The notes beneath the pieces are model-generated. The model saw nothing but the letters and a program-made list of their open reading frames with translations, was not told the origin of the DNA and searched no databases. A stretch of 44,729 nucleotides of DNA from CAYJAZ01 sp964370095 (GTDB lineage Bacteria > Desulfobacterota > Desulfovibrionia > Desulfovibrionales > Desulfovibrionaceae): contig CAYJHJ010000008.1 in assembly GCA_964370095.1 (NCBI GenBank), positions 1 through 44,729 of the forward strand, in the 5' to 3' direction. The position numbers and the translations under genes were made by a program. Of this stretch, positions 16,775 through 25,731 are shown one piece after another; position 1 is the first letter of the stretch, and each line of letters begins with the position of its first letter.

Positions 16775-18345
16775 TAATATTTATCCTTTTTTTTCTGAAG
16801 CAAAAGAATACATAAAAAGATAAGAAAGAGCAAGCTTATAATAGGGGTGAGATAAGGGTAGATGAAGTGGTATATTGTTTTTTCCTTTATGTAGCCAACA
16901 GTTGCTGTTAGCGTGAAATCTTGAAATAAAGGACTTGCAGATATAATTTGCCCATAAGGATTAATAATGGCGCTGATACCTGTATTTGTTGCTCTTACCA
17001 GATAGCGCTTTTGCTCAATGGCACGTAATAAAGAAAGATCAAGGTGCTGCTTTGCGGCAGAGGAAATACCATACCATGCATCATTACTGATATTTATAAG
17101 AATTTGTGCATTATGCTCAATTTGTTCTTGAGCTAAATATGAAAAAATAGCTTCATAGCAAATAAGAATACCTAAATTTCTTTTTTCTTCCCCTATAACA
17201 TGTTCAAGAGGAAGTTGATTTTTTTTAGGAGTAAAGCCACCAAAACCTTGCAAAAGAGCTTCTAAAAATTTAAAATCTATAAGTGGCGGCACGTATTCAC
17301 CAAAGGGCACAAGATGTTGCTTTGAATAAATATCCTGAGCTGTGAATTGCCTGTTTTTTTCATTGTTTTTTTCAGTTTTAAGGCTAAACAGTGAATTATA
17401 AATAAGATTTTTGTTTTCTTTTTGTTCAAAGCTCACACCCCCAATAAGCATATTAACATCATATGCATTGGCAAAAGAAAATAATTCTTCGCGAAAAGAT
17501 GCTTCATTTTGCAAGAAAAAAGGCATGGAAGTTTCAGGATAAACAACAAAAGAAACTTTTTTGCCTTTCTCATCTGCTTTTAAAAGCCCTTCTTTTGTAA
17601 GTGAAAGATATTTTTCAAGAGTGGCTTTTTGCATGCCTTTTTCCCACTTCACATCTTGTGAAAGATTGCCCTGAACCAAAAGATATTCACTGGGATTTTC
17701 AGCTGATATTGGCTGTGAAATTCGATAAAATCCAAGGCTTACAAGAAGTAAAAGGCACAAAAGTCCAATAACTTGTATTCGTTTTTTTGGAAAAACAAGG
17801 CAGCAGGCAATAAAGGCAAAAAAAGCTGAAAGCCCTGTCATGCCAATAATACTTACACCTTGCACCAAGGCAGGAAAAGCGGCATTTCCGGCAGAAAGAT
17901 TCATCCAAGTGATGCCCGTTAAAAAGCGTGAGCGAATATATTCAAGCATATACCACAATACAAAGGCAAAAATAAGTTGAAACCAAGGCGATAAAAATTT
18001 TGCTTTGTGCATGCCATAAGAGAAAATTCCACCATAAAGAGCTATGTAAAATCCTGAACACAAGGGCACAAAGGCTGCCAAAACCCAAGGGAAAAAAGCA
18101 TACTCATGCACTGGAATGGCAAGCCAGTAAAGGGCAGCACTTGCCCCAAGCCCGCCTGAAATAAAGGCATACATAAAAGCTCTTTTGGCGCTTCTTGCAT
18201 GCTTTGCCAAAAGAAAAAGTGCAGCAGGATAAAGTAAAATCAACAAAGGAATATGCAAGAAGGGATTTGCTGTGCCAAAAAATAAAGCCAAAACTCCGCA
18301 TAAAATATAAAAATATATTCCCTCTTCCTTTTGATGAAATTTCAT
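16774..18345 (-). CDS. lnt: Apolipoprotein N-acyltransferase
   Basis: Lnt adds the third acyl chain to the N-terminal cysteine of lipoproteins on the periplasmic side of the inner membrane. The 523-residue protein has about six N-terminal membrane segments, a periplasmic nitrilase-type domain and one C-terminal membrane segment. The catalytic triad is visible: Glu271 in YPETSMPF, Lys342 in SKQHLVPFG and Cys396 in LICYEAIF, at spacings typical of the family. The C-terminal tail is basic (QKKKDKY). It supports an outer-membrane lifestyle for the organism. It overlaps prfB by one base. The ribosome site before the ATG is weak. Confidence 0.93.
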   Translation of the reverse strand: MKFHQKEEGIYFYILCGVLALFFGTANPFLHIPLLILLYPAALFLLAKHARSAKRAFMYAFISGGLGASAALYWLAIPVHEYAFFPWVLAAFVPLCSGFYIALYGGIFSYGMHKAKFLSPWFQLIFAFVLWYMLEYIRSRFLTGITWMNLSAGNAAFPALVQGVSIIGMTGLSAFFAFIACCLVFPKKRIQVIGLLCLLLLVSLGFYRISQPISAENPSEYLLVQGNLSQDVKWEKGMQKATLEKYLSLTKEGLLKADEKGKKVSFVVYPETSMPFFLQNEASFREELFSFANAYDVNMLIGGVSFEQKENKNLIYNSLFSLKTEKNNEKNRQFTAQDIYSKQHLVPFGEYVPPLIDFKFLEALLQGFGGFTPKKNQLPLEHVIGEEKRNLGILICYEAIFSYLAQEQIEHNAQILINISNDAWYGISSAAKQHLDLSLLRAIEQKRYLVRATNTGISAIINPYGQIISASPLFQDFTLTATVGYIKEKTIYHFIYPYLTPIISLLFLIFLCILLLQKKKDKY

Positions 18346-18375
18346 AATAATTATATGACCTTATTGGAAAAAATT

Positions 18376-20529
18376 TTATGCTTCTTGTGCAATCTGTTTT
18401 GCTTTTGTATAGTCAAACTTGCCTGTGCCAAGAATAGGAGCAGCTTTCATGTTTAATATTTTCTTTGGTGTCCAAAGTGATGGCAAGCCATGACTTGCAA
18501 AATGAGAAGCAATTTTGCCTGTAGTGATTTCATTTTTTTCAACAATAAGCACAAGTGTTTCGCCTTTTTTTTCATCGGGAATGGAAACAACACCATAAAG
18601 AGTATCTTGCAAAATTGGGTTTAAAGCTTGTTCAACTGCGGTAAGTGAAACCATTTCACCGCCGATTTTTGCAAATCTTTTTGCTCTGCCTTTGATATAG
18701 ATAAAGTTTTCATTATCAACTTCCACAATATCACCTAGTTCATGCCAGCCCTCTTTTAAAGGCTCAAGCACACCCGGATTTGAATGACGCATATAGCCAA
18801 GCATGATATTATCGCCCCTAAGGTGTAAATTGCCGCCTTTTTCAATGCCATCAACTTCAGTAAGTTTATATTCCATGCCCGGCATAAGCTTTCCAACGCT
18901 TCCGGCTCGAATATTAGCGGGCGTGTTCACGCTTACAACAGGTGAAGTTTCGGTTGCTCCATAGCCTTCTAAAATAGGTGAGTTGAATTTAGTCAAATAA
19001 GTTTCTAAAGTGTTTGCACGAAGTTTTTCAGCACCTGCAACAATATAGCGTGCATTGCAAAAATCATAAGGCTTTCCAAAGCGTGCATATCCTGTAAGGA
19101 AAGTATCTGTGGCACAAAGGAAAGTGCAAAGGCTTTCATAAAAAAGTTGCGGAACTATTTTATAGTGAAGAGGGGAGGGATAAACAAAAACTTTCATGCC
19201 ATTTAAAATAGGCAATAAAGTGCCCACTGTAAGCCCAAAAGTATGGAACATAGGCAAGCAGTTGAAAAACCTGTCGGCAGAAGTTACTGTTATGGTTGAC
19301 ATAACCTGCTCATGGTTTGCCTTTACGTTTCTATGCGACATTAAAACAGCTTTTGGCACACCTTCTGAACCTGAAGTATATAGAATTGCGCAAGGGTCGC
19401 TTGGGTTTAGTTTAGGAATTCTTAAAAGAAGTGTATTGAAAACAGCTTTTATTTTTGTAAAAAGGCTAATTTTTTTACTGATGTCTTCCAAGTATAAAAT
19501 GCGTATATTTGCTTTTTCCAAAGCTTCAATAAGATGCCCCAATTCAGCAACTTGAATGAATTTTCTTGAGGTTATCAAGCTTTTGATAAGCACTGTTTGG
19601 CAGGCAATAACAACAGCATCGGGTCCTGAAGAAAAGTTTATCATTGCTGGAATATGCTTATAAAAATGCAAGCCGAAAAATGCCACTGCCGCAGCCAAAG
19701 AATTTGGCATCATAAGAGCAATATTTTTTTCGTTCGGAAATTCTTTATGCATACCGCCGCCAAGGGCATTGGCTTTTAAATAGAAATTTTTATAATTTAT
19801 CTTTGCTCTTTCATGATCTTCAGCAATAATTTTATTCTTTCCAATAACTTTTATGCTTCGCACCAAAGATTCTAAAATGCTAACATCAAGATTATGCCCT
19901 TTATAGCTAAGCTCAGTCATAATAGAGTGAAGCCTTGAAGCTAGAAGTTTTCGATATTCTTTTTTTGAGCCGTCTTTTATTTCTTCCACTTCTTGTATAG
20001 GAAGAATTTTTAAAGTAATTTTAGGAAAGGTGAATAATTTTGCTGTGTGGTGAAAATATGAAAAAGGTGAAAACTGAGCACCATCAATAATAATTGGCAA
20101 AAGCTTTGCCTTTGTTTTAGTTACAATAAAAGCTGTTGCTTCAAAAATTTTCATAAAACTTGGGTCAGTTACAAACTGCCTGTCATGAAAAACAAGGCAA
20201 TGTGAATTTTCTTCAAGAGCGCTTATGATTTTCTTTGTAGAAACCGGTGATTTGAAATCAATTTCTATCACATTACATAAAGCATAGAAGGGGGTTAGAT
20301 ACCATTTTTTTGCTATGTCTTTATCAATAAGAAGAGTGATTTTTTTTGGCAAAAAAGTAGCAAGCAAGATGGGGTCAAGCAATGAAGAAGGGCTTATCAC
20401 ATAAAGAAATTTTTCTTTGTTATCAGTTTCTTGAGTTTTTTTGGGCATTTTGGGATAGTTTTCCATGCCCTGAACTTTTACTCTGTAAAGAGTTTTTAAA
20501 AGAAGTTTTGCAAAAATTTTCTTAAACAT
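18376..20529 (-). CDS. aas: Aas-like acyl-ACP synthetase with degenerate acyltransferase domain
   Basis: The 717 residues match the length and order of Aas, the enzyme that re-acylates lysophospholipids: an N-terminal PlsC-type acyltransferase and a C-terminal AMP-forming acyl-ACP synthetase. The synthetase half looks active, with YTSGSEGVPK (384-393), YGATETSP (523-530), a GDIV motif and a C-terminal hinge around GRAKRFAKIGGEM. The acyltransferase half has lost its key residues: the HX4D motif reads SPSSLLD (46-52), with Pro in place of His, and the FPEG(R) motif reads FHDRQ (114-118). The fold markers around these (LDPILL, MKIFEATAFI) remain. It may therefore activate fatty acids for another acyltransferase. 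It lies 30 bases before lnt in the same direction. Confidence 0.88.
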   Translation of the reverse strand: MFKKIFAKLLLKTLYRVKVQGMENYPKMPKKTQETDNKEKFLYVISPSSLLDPILLATFLPKKITLLIDKDIAKKWYLTPFYALCNVIEIDFKSPVSTKKIISALEENSHCLVFHDRQFVTDPSFMKIFEATAFIVTKTKAKLLPIIIDGAQFSPFSYFHHTAKLFTFPKITLKILPIQEVEEIKDGSKKEYRKLLASRLHSIMTELSYKGHNLDVSILESLVRSIKVIGKNKIIAEDHERAKINYKNFYLKANALGGGMHKEFPNEKNIALMMPNSLAAAVAFFGLHFYKHIPAMINFSSGPDAVVIACQTVLIKSLITSRKFIQVAELGHLIEALEKANIRILYLEDISKKISLFTKIKAVFNTLLLRIPKLNPSDPCAILYTSGSEGVPKAVLMSHRNVKANHEQVMSTITVTSADRFFNCLPMFHTFGLTVGTLLPILNGMKVFVYPSPLHYKIVPQLFYESLCTFLCATDTFLTGYARFGKPYDFCNARYIVAGAEKLRANTLETYLTKFNSPILEGYGATETSPVVSVNTPANIRAGSVGKLMPGMEYKLTEVDGIEKGGNLHLRGDNIMLGYMRHSNPGVLEPLKEGWHELGDIVEVDNENFIYIKGRAKRFAKIGGEMVSLTAVEQALNPILQDTLYGVVSIPDEKKGETLVLIVEKNEITTGKIASHFASHGLPSLWTPKKILNMKAAPILGTGKFDYTKAKQIAQEA

Positions 20530-20565
20530 ATCATCCCCGTAGCGTATACTTTTTTAAGAATTGCA

Positions 20566-23283
20566 TCAGAGAGTGTTTTCTTCTTGTTCCTTTCTTTTTT
20601 GTTCAAGAATTTTTGCAAGTCTTTGTTGCTGATACTGCTCTCTTTGTTGCTTTGCTGTTTCTAACATATTTGCACGCTTCTTGTCAAAAGTTATAGCAGT
20701 GATTAAAATTGAAACCCCTAAAGCAATAGCAGAAACCACACCTACAAGCACGCTTTGCAGCTCCCAAAAATTCATTTTTATGAGTCTTTGAAGCCATGCA
20801 AGCCCCATGGCATCACCATAAAAAGTGATAACAGGCACAATAATAAAACAAAGCAAAAGTCCTGCAATTTCAATATATAAAAAGGCTTTGAATAGGATAA
20901 GTGCAAATAAAGTTACGTCTCTTATTGTTCTGATAAGCTTTAGCTGATTTTCCAAGCCTTCAAGAAGTTCGTGCACAGGATCGATATAACCGTTTGCCTG
21001 CTTAAAAGTATCCGGCTTTGAAAAGTTTGTGGCAAAAGCCCAATTTAAAATAGAAGCACACTCGTTAAAATCTTTGTTGAAAGATCTTAGAACATTTGAA
21101 AAAGGAAACCACGAAGCTTCATCACGAATAGCTTCAAGCGTGGAAAGAAAACCTTTATAAATATCTTTAAGGTCTTGCAATTCTTTTGCTTTTAATCTGC
21201 TTAGATCCTCTTCTAAAATGGGGCGCACATTAACAACAGCACGAAAAGCCAAATAGTTTCTAACATCAAGGGCCAAAATAAGCTCTTCAATTTTTTGCCT
21301 GATAACTGAAGCTATGGGGTGCTCGGGGAAGAACCATTCGTCAACTTCTTGCAAAAGCCCAAGCACTCTATTTTTTTCTAAGGAGGATTTTTCAATCATG
21401 TCTAACCAAAGAGGGTAGAGCATTGTCATTATTGGTAAGTGCCCTCTTTCAAGTTCAGGGTCAAGCAAAATTCTGTTGAAATAAGTGGGCTGATCTTTAA
21501 TTAGTTGAAGAATTTGCTCTTGCACTTGTTCGGCAAAGCCCATTTTAACGCGGCAAGCCAAAATTCGATAAGTTGGTTCAGACCAAAAGGTTAATATTTT
21601 TTTTGCACTTGAATAAAAATCCATGGCTTCTTCGTATTGTGCCAAAAGTTCATGCACTCTTCCCATAAGAAAATAGTGCCATGCTTGATGAAGGATTGAA
21701 GAAGTGGTTGATTCAGCATCTTTCCAATAATTTAGGGCTTTTACATAGTCATTCTTTTCAACGCAGATAAAGCCGAGCAAGGATTTTAATCTCCAGTCTC
21801 TCGGATTATTGTTTGATGCGGCATATACATCTTTTTCCAATACGCTTAAGTCTTTGTAATTTATACTTTGTAGTCGCTGGAGTAAGGCCCAGCAAGCACT
21901 TTCTTCTTTATAGGCTTGCGGATCTGATGGTGCGTAAATATCCCTGCCTGTTAGAAGCCAAATGCGTTCAACATCGCGTGGTTGAATGATGCTGTTTATG
22001 GTGAAAACACCTTCAAGCACTTGAGTTTGCACTGTGTTTTCTTTAAATATTTCGCTATATGCCTTTATTCCTTCTTTGCTTAATTTAACTTCAATAGTAC
22101 GAAAAGTGGCATTAATATCTTCTAAATCAACATTATTAAAATCTTCCCAGAACGTGAGTGGAGGCTCGTGAAGGCTTTTGCTGGGGCAACGTGAAGTTTC
22201 ATGCGATTTCATACCACAATAAAAACAACCCTGATATGTGCCTGTAACAAAAGAATCAGGCAAAAGTACAGGAGTTCTGTTTGCTTGAATGGAATAACTG
22301 TCATGCACAACTGTGCACCATTGTGTGATTGAGCTTTTGCCACTTGTAAAGTGTAAATCTTGTATAGTGAAACCTTCACCCAATAAATAAGCATTTCTAT
22401 AGTTTATATAGGGGAAGTTTGGGGTAAGTGTATCCCATTGCACATTAAGTTTTTGTGGCAATTCTGCATTTAAGTTTAAACCTTTTTTATCAACAATAAT
22501 ACTTACGCAGGGCCAATATTTTTCAGGAAAATTGTCTTTTACATGGAAAAGTGTTTGAATAAGCTCTCTTGTCCAGCTTCTTAAAAAGCTTAAAGAATCA
22601 ATAGGAACAACAAGATAGGTATCAAAGATTGAATATTTTAGCTTTAATTTTTGTAAAATCAGTTCAATTTCAGCAAACATGCTTCGCCAGCCGGCCTGAA
22701 ATTTTTTATCTAAAGGCGAGCCAAGTGGATGAATTATACTATACCACCCTTGTGATGAAGAATAAGGCAAGCGTGAGTTTGCACTTAATTGCAACCATTT
22801 ATCAGAAGAAAGTTTAGATTCTGCAAGTTCAGCACTGCTTTTATTTTGTTCATTATATGTTATGCCGGGATAGATTTTTCCTGCCTCTTGCAATTTTGGA
22901 TGAATTAGGATAAATACTTTTTCAGTGGCAAGTTCTAGTTCTTGATCGTGTAAAGACTTGTCAGTCAGCAAGGAGAGGTTTTTTTGAGAATCCACCAGCA
23001 AAGTAGCAGGAAAAGCCTGTAAAAGTAAGGGAACAGAGTTGAAATCAGCCCAAATAGTCAGCTTTGCAAGTGCCAATAAAACTTCGGTTGAAAAGAAAAA
23101 CCATAAGGCATGATTGTCTTCTTGAGTTACGGGAATTCCACCGTAATCTTGAAGAATTTGGATTACTGCAGGGTTTAAACTATCAGCCCATGTGAACCAG
23201 ATGCTGTAGCCTTCTGTTGAAATGCTTATATTGTTTTCATCAGGAATTACAAAAGTGTCGAGTAAGTTTCCAAGTGTTTTCAT
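20566..23283 (-). CDS. Large TPR and zinc-knuckle membrane protein, unknown function
   Basis: This 905-residue protein has no family I can name. The N-terminal third looks alpha/beta. Residues 353-366 form a CX2CX4HX4C zinc knuckle (C353, C356, H361, C366), rare in bacteria. A helical region near 489-570 has TPR-like spacing (KALNYWKDAE, YEEAMDFYSSAK). Near the C-terminus two membrane segments (about 795-827 and 840-865) are followed by a Gln/Arg/Lys-rich coiled coil to the end. There is no signal peptide, so the large N-terminal part is probably cytoplasmic. It is first in the minus-strand run leading to aas and lnt (37-base gap to aas), which suggests an envelope-related role. It is divergent from the moaE-like gene. 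Confidence 0.75.
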   Translation of the reverse strand: MKTLGNLLDTFVIPDENNISISTEGYSIWFTWADSLNPAVIQILQDYGGIPVTQEDNHALWFFFSTEVLLALAKLTIWADFNSVPLLLQAFPATLLVDSQKNLSLLTDKSLHDQELELATEKVFILIHPKLQEAGKIYPGITYNEQNKSSAELAESKLSSDKWLQLSANSRLPYSSSQGWYSIIHPLGSPLDKKFQAGWRSMFAEIELILQKLKLKYSIFDTYLVVPIDSLSFLRSWTRELIQTLFHVKDNFPEKYWPCVSIIVDKKGLNLNAELPQKLNVQWDTLTPNFPYINYRNAYLLGEGFTIQDLHFTSGKSSITQWCTVVHDSYSIQANRTPVLLPDSFVTGTYQGCFYCGMKSHETSRCPSKSLHEPPLTFWEDFNNVDLEDINATFRTIEVKLSKEGIKAYSEIFKENTVQTQVLEGVFTINSIIQPRDVERIWLLTGRDIYAPSDPQAYKEESACWALLQRLQSINYKDLSVLEKDVYAASNNNPRDWRLKSLLGFICVEKNDYVKALNYWKDAESTTSSILHQAWHYFLMGRVHELLAQYEEAMDFYSSAKKILTFWSEPTYRILACRVKMGFAEQVQEQILQLIKDQPTYFNRILLDPELERGHLPIMTMLYPLWLDMIEKSSLEKNRVLGLLQEVDEWFFPEHPIASVIRQKIEELILALDVRNYLAFRAVVNVRPILEEDLSRLKAKELQDLKDIYKGFLSTLEAIRDEASWFPFSNVLRSFNKDFNECASILNWAFATNFSKPDTFKQANGYIDPVHELLEGLENQLKLIRTIRDVTLFALILFKAFLYIEIAGLLLCFIIVPVITFYGDAMGLAWLQRLIKMNFWELQSVLVGVVSAIALGVSILITAITFDKKRANMLETAKQQREQYQQQRLAKILEQKRKEQEENTL

Positions 23284-23333
23284 GTTTTACCTTTGAAATT
23301 TCTATTTTTATTTCAATACAATTTATGTTTATA

Positions 23334-23345
23334 TGGCATATGCCA
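23334..23345 (+). promoter_or_regulatory. 12-bp perfect palindrome before the moaE-like gene
   Basis: TGGCATATGCCA is a perfect palindrome in the 75-base gap between two divergent genes. It ends just before the AAAGGAG ribosome site of the moaE-like gene. It could be an operator for a dimeric regulator, but a 12-bp palindrome may also occur by chance. Confidence 0.3.
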
Positions 23346-23358
23346 AAGGAGTTTGACT

Positions 23359-23721
23359 ATGGATATCAGTAAAAAAATTGCAGAAATTAAGCAATTACCC
23401 GGCTTTGAGGAAAATGTAGGCATGATCCTTGTGCACAATGGAACGGTAAGAGCTTGGTCCCGTAATGACCATTCTAAAGTCTTATCGGTAAAAGTGCAAG
23501 CAAACCATAGGCGTATTAATGAAATTTGTGAAGAATTTGAAAAAAGAGAAGGCATTTTTAAAGTTTTTGCTCATGCAAATGAAGGGGTATTAAAGCCTTC
23601 TGATGACCTACTTTTTCTTATTGTAGCCGGCGATATTCGCGAAAATGTAAAAACTGCATTTGCTGATTTGCTTGATAAAGTGAAGCTTGAAGGCGTGTGT
23701 AAGCAAGAAATTATTGAATAA
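23359..23721 (+). CDS. MoaE-like molybdopterin synthase large subunit
   Basis: MoaE is the catalytic large subunit of molybdopterin synthase, which puts sulfur into precursor Z in molybdenum cofactor synthesis. The 120-residue protein has the family pattern: HNGTVRAWSR near residue 30, a central ANHRRINEI segment, and the C-terminal GDIRENV...KxxxxxxCKQE region in which the active-site lysines lie. The ATG at 23359 follows AAAGGAG; a start at 23293 would lie upstream of the palindrome. No moaD or other cofactor gene is nearby. It is shorter than the usual 140-150 residues, so a stand-alone variant role is possible. Confidence 0.72.
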   Translation: MDISKKIAEIKQLPGFEENVGMILVHNGTVRAWSRNDHSKVLSVKVQANHRRINEICEEFEKREGIFKVFAHANEGVLKPSDDLLFLIVAGDIRENVKTAFADLLDKVKLEGVCKQEIIE

Positions 23722-23841
23722 TTTTATGAATTAGGGCAATAGCTCTAAAAGAAATATAAATTATGCCGAAAAATTATAATAATGGCTTTTGCTTACTTTT
23801 AATCTTTTAAAAGTTGATTGACACATAGCCATGGAGGAAAA

Positions 23842-24132
23842 ATGAGCGACAGATCAATAATATCTGAATTTCTAAATATTGAATTGATTTATAATAGAAA
23901 TGAAAAGTTAATTCTTAAAGAACTTGAGCGTTTATTGCAAAATCAAGATCCAAGACTTACAACTTTTTCAGAAAAAGATTTTCGTGATGTTTATGCATTG
24001 GCAAACAATCACCTTGACCCTAAATACGTTCAAAAAGGCACTATTGTCCTTAGTAATGACATAACTAAGGAAGAAGTAGAGGTTGCAGTTGAGGACGCTA
24101 TTTACAGAGTGTTCACCAATCCAAAGAAATAG
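23842..24132 (+). CDS. ComFB-family-like small protein
   Basis: The 96-residue protein resembles late-competence ComFB proteins: an N-terminal helix, then a DVYALANNHLDPKYVQKG segment that matches the family core (ALN, then LPPKYV), and a C-terminal helical VEVAVEDAIYRVF. ComFB function is unsettled in most bacteria. The usual cysteines are absent. The start at 23842 follows GGAGGAAAA. The last 12 codons and stop lie inside the first copy of a 133-bp tandem duplication, so the duplication carries a spare copy of the gene end. Confidence 0.55.
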   Translation: MSDRSIISEFLNIELIYNRNEKLILKELERLLQNQDPRLTTFSEKDFRDVYALANNHLDPKYVQKGTIVLSNDITKEEVEVAVEDAIYRVFTNPKK

Positions 24133-24228
24133 TTAAAGTGTGAGCTTTGACGAACAAATCTTTAGCGAATGAAGCAATTTTAGCAAAATTGCAAGTGAGG
24201 ATTTTGCGTCAAGGGCCAAAATCTTTAC
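24096..24228 (+). repeat. 133-bp tandem duplication, copy 1
   Basis: These 133 bases are repeated without a mismatch at 24238-24370. Copy 1 starts in the last codons of the ComFB-like gene (DAIYRVFTNPKK-stop). After the stop it holds a long imperfect hairpin: CTTTGACG and CGTCAAGG at the outer ends and a perfect GCAATTTT-AGC-AAAATTGC core. The hairpin may be the natural 3' end of the gene or a dispersed palindromic element. Confidence 0.9.
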
Positions 24229-24237
24229 GATGTAAGT

Positions 24238-24370
24238 CGCTATTTACAGAGTGTTCACCAATCCAAAGAAATAGTTAAAGTGTGAGCTTTGACGAACAAA
24301 TCTTTAGCGAATGAAGCAATTTTAGCAAAATTGCAAGTGAGGATTTTGCGTCAAGGGCCAAAATCTTTAC
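24238..24370 (+). repeat. 133-bp tandem duplication, copy 2
   Basis: This is identical to copy 1 and is separated from it by nine bases (GATGTAAGT). It restores the terminal codons of the ComFB-like gene without a start, so those codons are dead here. It ends 17 bases before the cvpA promoter. Perfect identity means the event is recent or the copies are kept alike by recombination. Confidence 0.9.
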
Positions 24371-24387
24371 AGTCGAAATAAAAGAAC

Positions 24388-24416
24388 TTGAAAATTCTTA
24401 TAATTTACCCTATAAT
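24388..24416 (+). promoter_or_regulatory. Promoter of the cvpA-mazG operon
   Basis: TTGAAA (24388-24393) and TATAAT (24411-24416) are separated by exactly 17 bp. The leader before the cvpA ATG is about 20 bases, with TGAGG as the ribosome site. Confidence 0.8.
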
Positions 24417-24441
24417 ATATCATCAATTTTGGTGAGGCTTT

Positions 24442-24906
24442 ATGGAAGTAAATTATTTTGACATAGCTGCTGCAATTATCTTCTTGTTTTTTGCTGTCAG
24501 GGGAGCTGTAAGAGGCTTTATTGACGAGCTGGCAGGTTTTGTAAGTATTGTTGTGGGCTTTGTTTTGGCTAAGCGATTTTCTAATGATGTGGCGGCCCAT
24601 TTGCAGGCGTATATTCCTGAAGAATGGCTTGTTCCGGCTGCATTTGCTTTGATTTTTTTTGTGTCAATCATTGTGGTTGCAATAATAGCATACTTTTTAC
24701 AAAATCTTTTAAAACTTCTTTTTATTGGATTTATTAATAATATTCTAGGTTTTGTTGTGGGCGTTTTAAAAGCCTATATCATTTGTGTAGTTTTGGCTTA
24801 TGTTGCTATTTTATTCTTTGGCGACAATGTTCACGTAAGCTCTTCTGTAGTTATTCCTTACCTTGATATGGGAATAAATTGGATAGAGAATATTTCTCCA
24901 TTATAA
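24442..24906 (+). CDS. cvpA: CvpA family inner-membrane protein
   Basis: The 154-residue protein has four predicted membrane segments and the CvpA signature near the N-terminus (FFAVRGAVRGFIDEL). CvpA proteins are linked to envelope homeostasis and, in enterics, to colicin V production and resistance to bile salts. It opens a run with mazG 16 bases later. The protein ends with a short amphipathic tail. It is near typical length (160-180). Confidence 0.9.
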   Translation: MEVNYFDIAAAIIFLFFAVRGAVRGFIDELAGFVSIVVGFVLAKRFSNDVAAHLQAYIPEEWLVPAAFALIFFVSIIVVAIIAYFLQNLLKLLFIGFINNILGFVVGVLKAYIICVVLAYVAILFFGDNVHVSSSVVIPYLDMGINWIENISPL

Positions 24907-24922
24907 ATCAAATCAGGTAATT

Positions 24923-25723
24923 ATGTATAATAAAGAAAAAGCGCATGCTGCATTGGATAGGGTGTATGAAGTGATTGAAACTCTTTTATCACCGGAAGGT
25001 GGTTGCCCTTGGGATAAAGAGCAAACAACACAAAGTATGACGGAATATTTAATTGAAGAGTGTTTTGAATGTGTTGATGCCATTCGTCAAGAAAAGCCCG
25101 CACATGCACTTGATGAAATGGGTGATCTTCTTTTTAATCTCTGTTTTGTTGCACATAGATACAGTGAAGAAAATAAGTTTGACTTGGCTGATACTTTAAA
25201 TTCAGCCGCAGATAAAATGATTCGTCGTCATCCTCATGTTTTTGCTGATGTTAAAATTGAAAACAAAGAAGAGTTGCATGCAAATTGGGCTGAAATCAAA
25301 AAGCAAGAAAAACTTCAAAAAGGTGAAGATACAAAAGGTGTTTTTACAAATTTAGTTCGCAACCTTCCTCCCTTGACAAAGGCATATAGAACGCATGCAA
25401 AGGCAGCTCAAGCCGGTTTCACTTGGCAGAGTGATGATGAAGTTGAACAACAGGTTGAGGCAGAATATCTTGAACTTTTTGATGCGCTTCAATCAAAAAA
25501 TCAAGAACATATTGAACATGAGCTTGGCGATATGATTTTTTCTTTGGTGGAACTTGGCAGAAGAAAAGGCATAAAAGCCTCGCATGCTACTGATAAATCT
25601 GTAATACGCTTCATAGATAGATTTGAAGAAATGGAAAAACTAGCCAAAACTAAGGGCCTTGATTTTGAAAAGTTAGACTTGGACGAAAAAGATGCTTTAT
25701 GGAATGAAGTAAAGCAACTATAA
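24923..25723 (+). CDS. mazG: Nucleoside triphosphate pyrophosphohydrolase MazG
   Basis: MazG hydrolyses (d)NTPs to the monophosphate and pyrophosphate, cleaning aberrant nucleotides and lowering ppGpp-related stress signals. The 266-residue protein holds two MazG domains. The first carries the metal-binding EExxE/D motif around YLIEECFECVDAI and HALDEMGDLLFNL; the second has ELFDALQSK and HELGDMIFSL. The PWDKEQT segment (GCPWDKEQ) is typical of the long form. It follows cvpA by 16 bases and precedes the hydrolase-like gene by 8. Confidence 0.94.
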   Translation: MYNKEKAHAALDRVYEVIETLLSPEGGCPWDKEQTTQSMTEYLIEECFECVDAIRQEKPAHALDEMGDLLFNLCFVAHRYSEENKFDLADTLNSAADKMIRRHPHVFADVKIENKEELHANWAEIKKQEKLQKGEDTKGVFTNLVRNLPPLTKAYRTHAKAAQAGFTWQSDDEVEQQVEAEYLELFDALQSKNQEHIEHELGDMIFSLVELGRRKGIKASHATDKSVIRFIDRFEEMEKLAKTKGLDFEKLDLDEKDALWNEVKQL

Positions 25724-25731
25724 TCATAATT

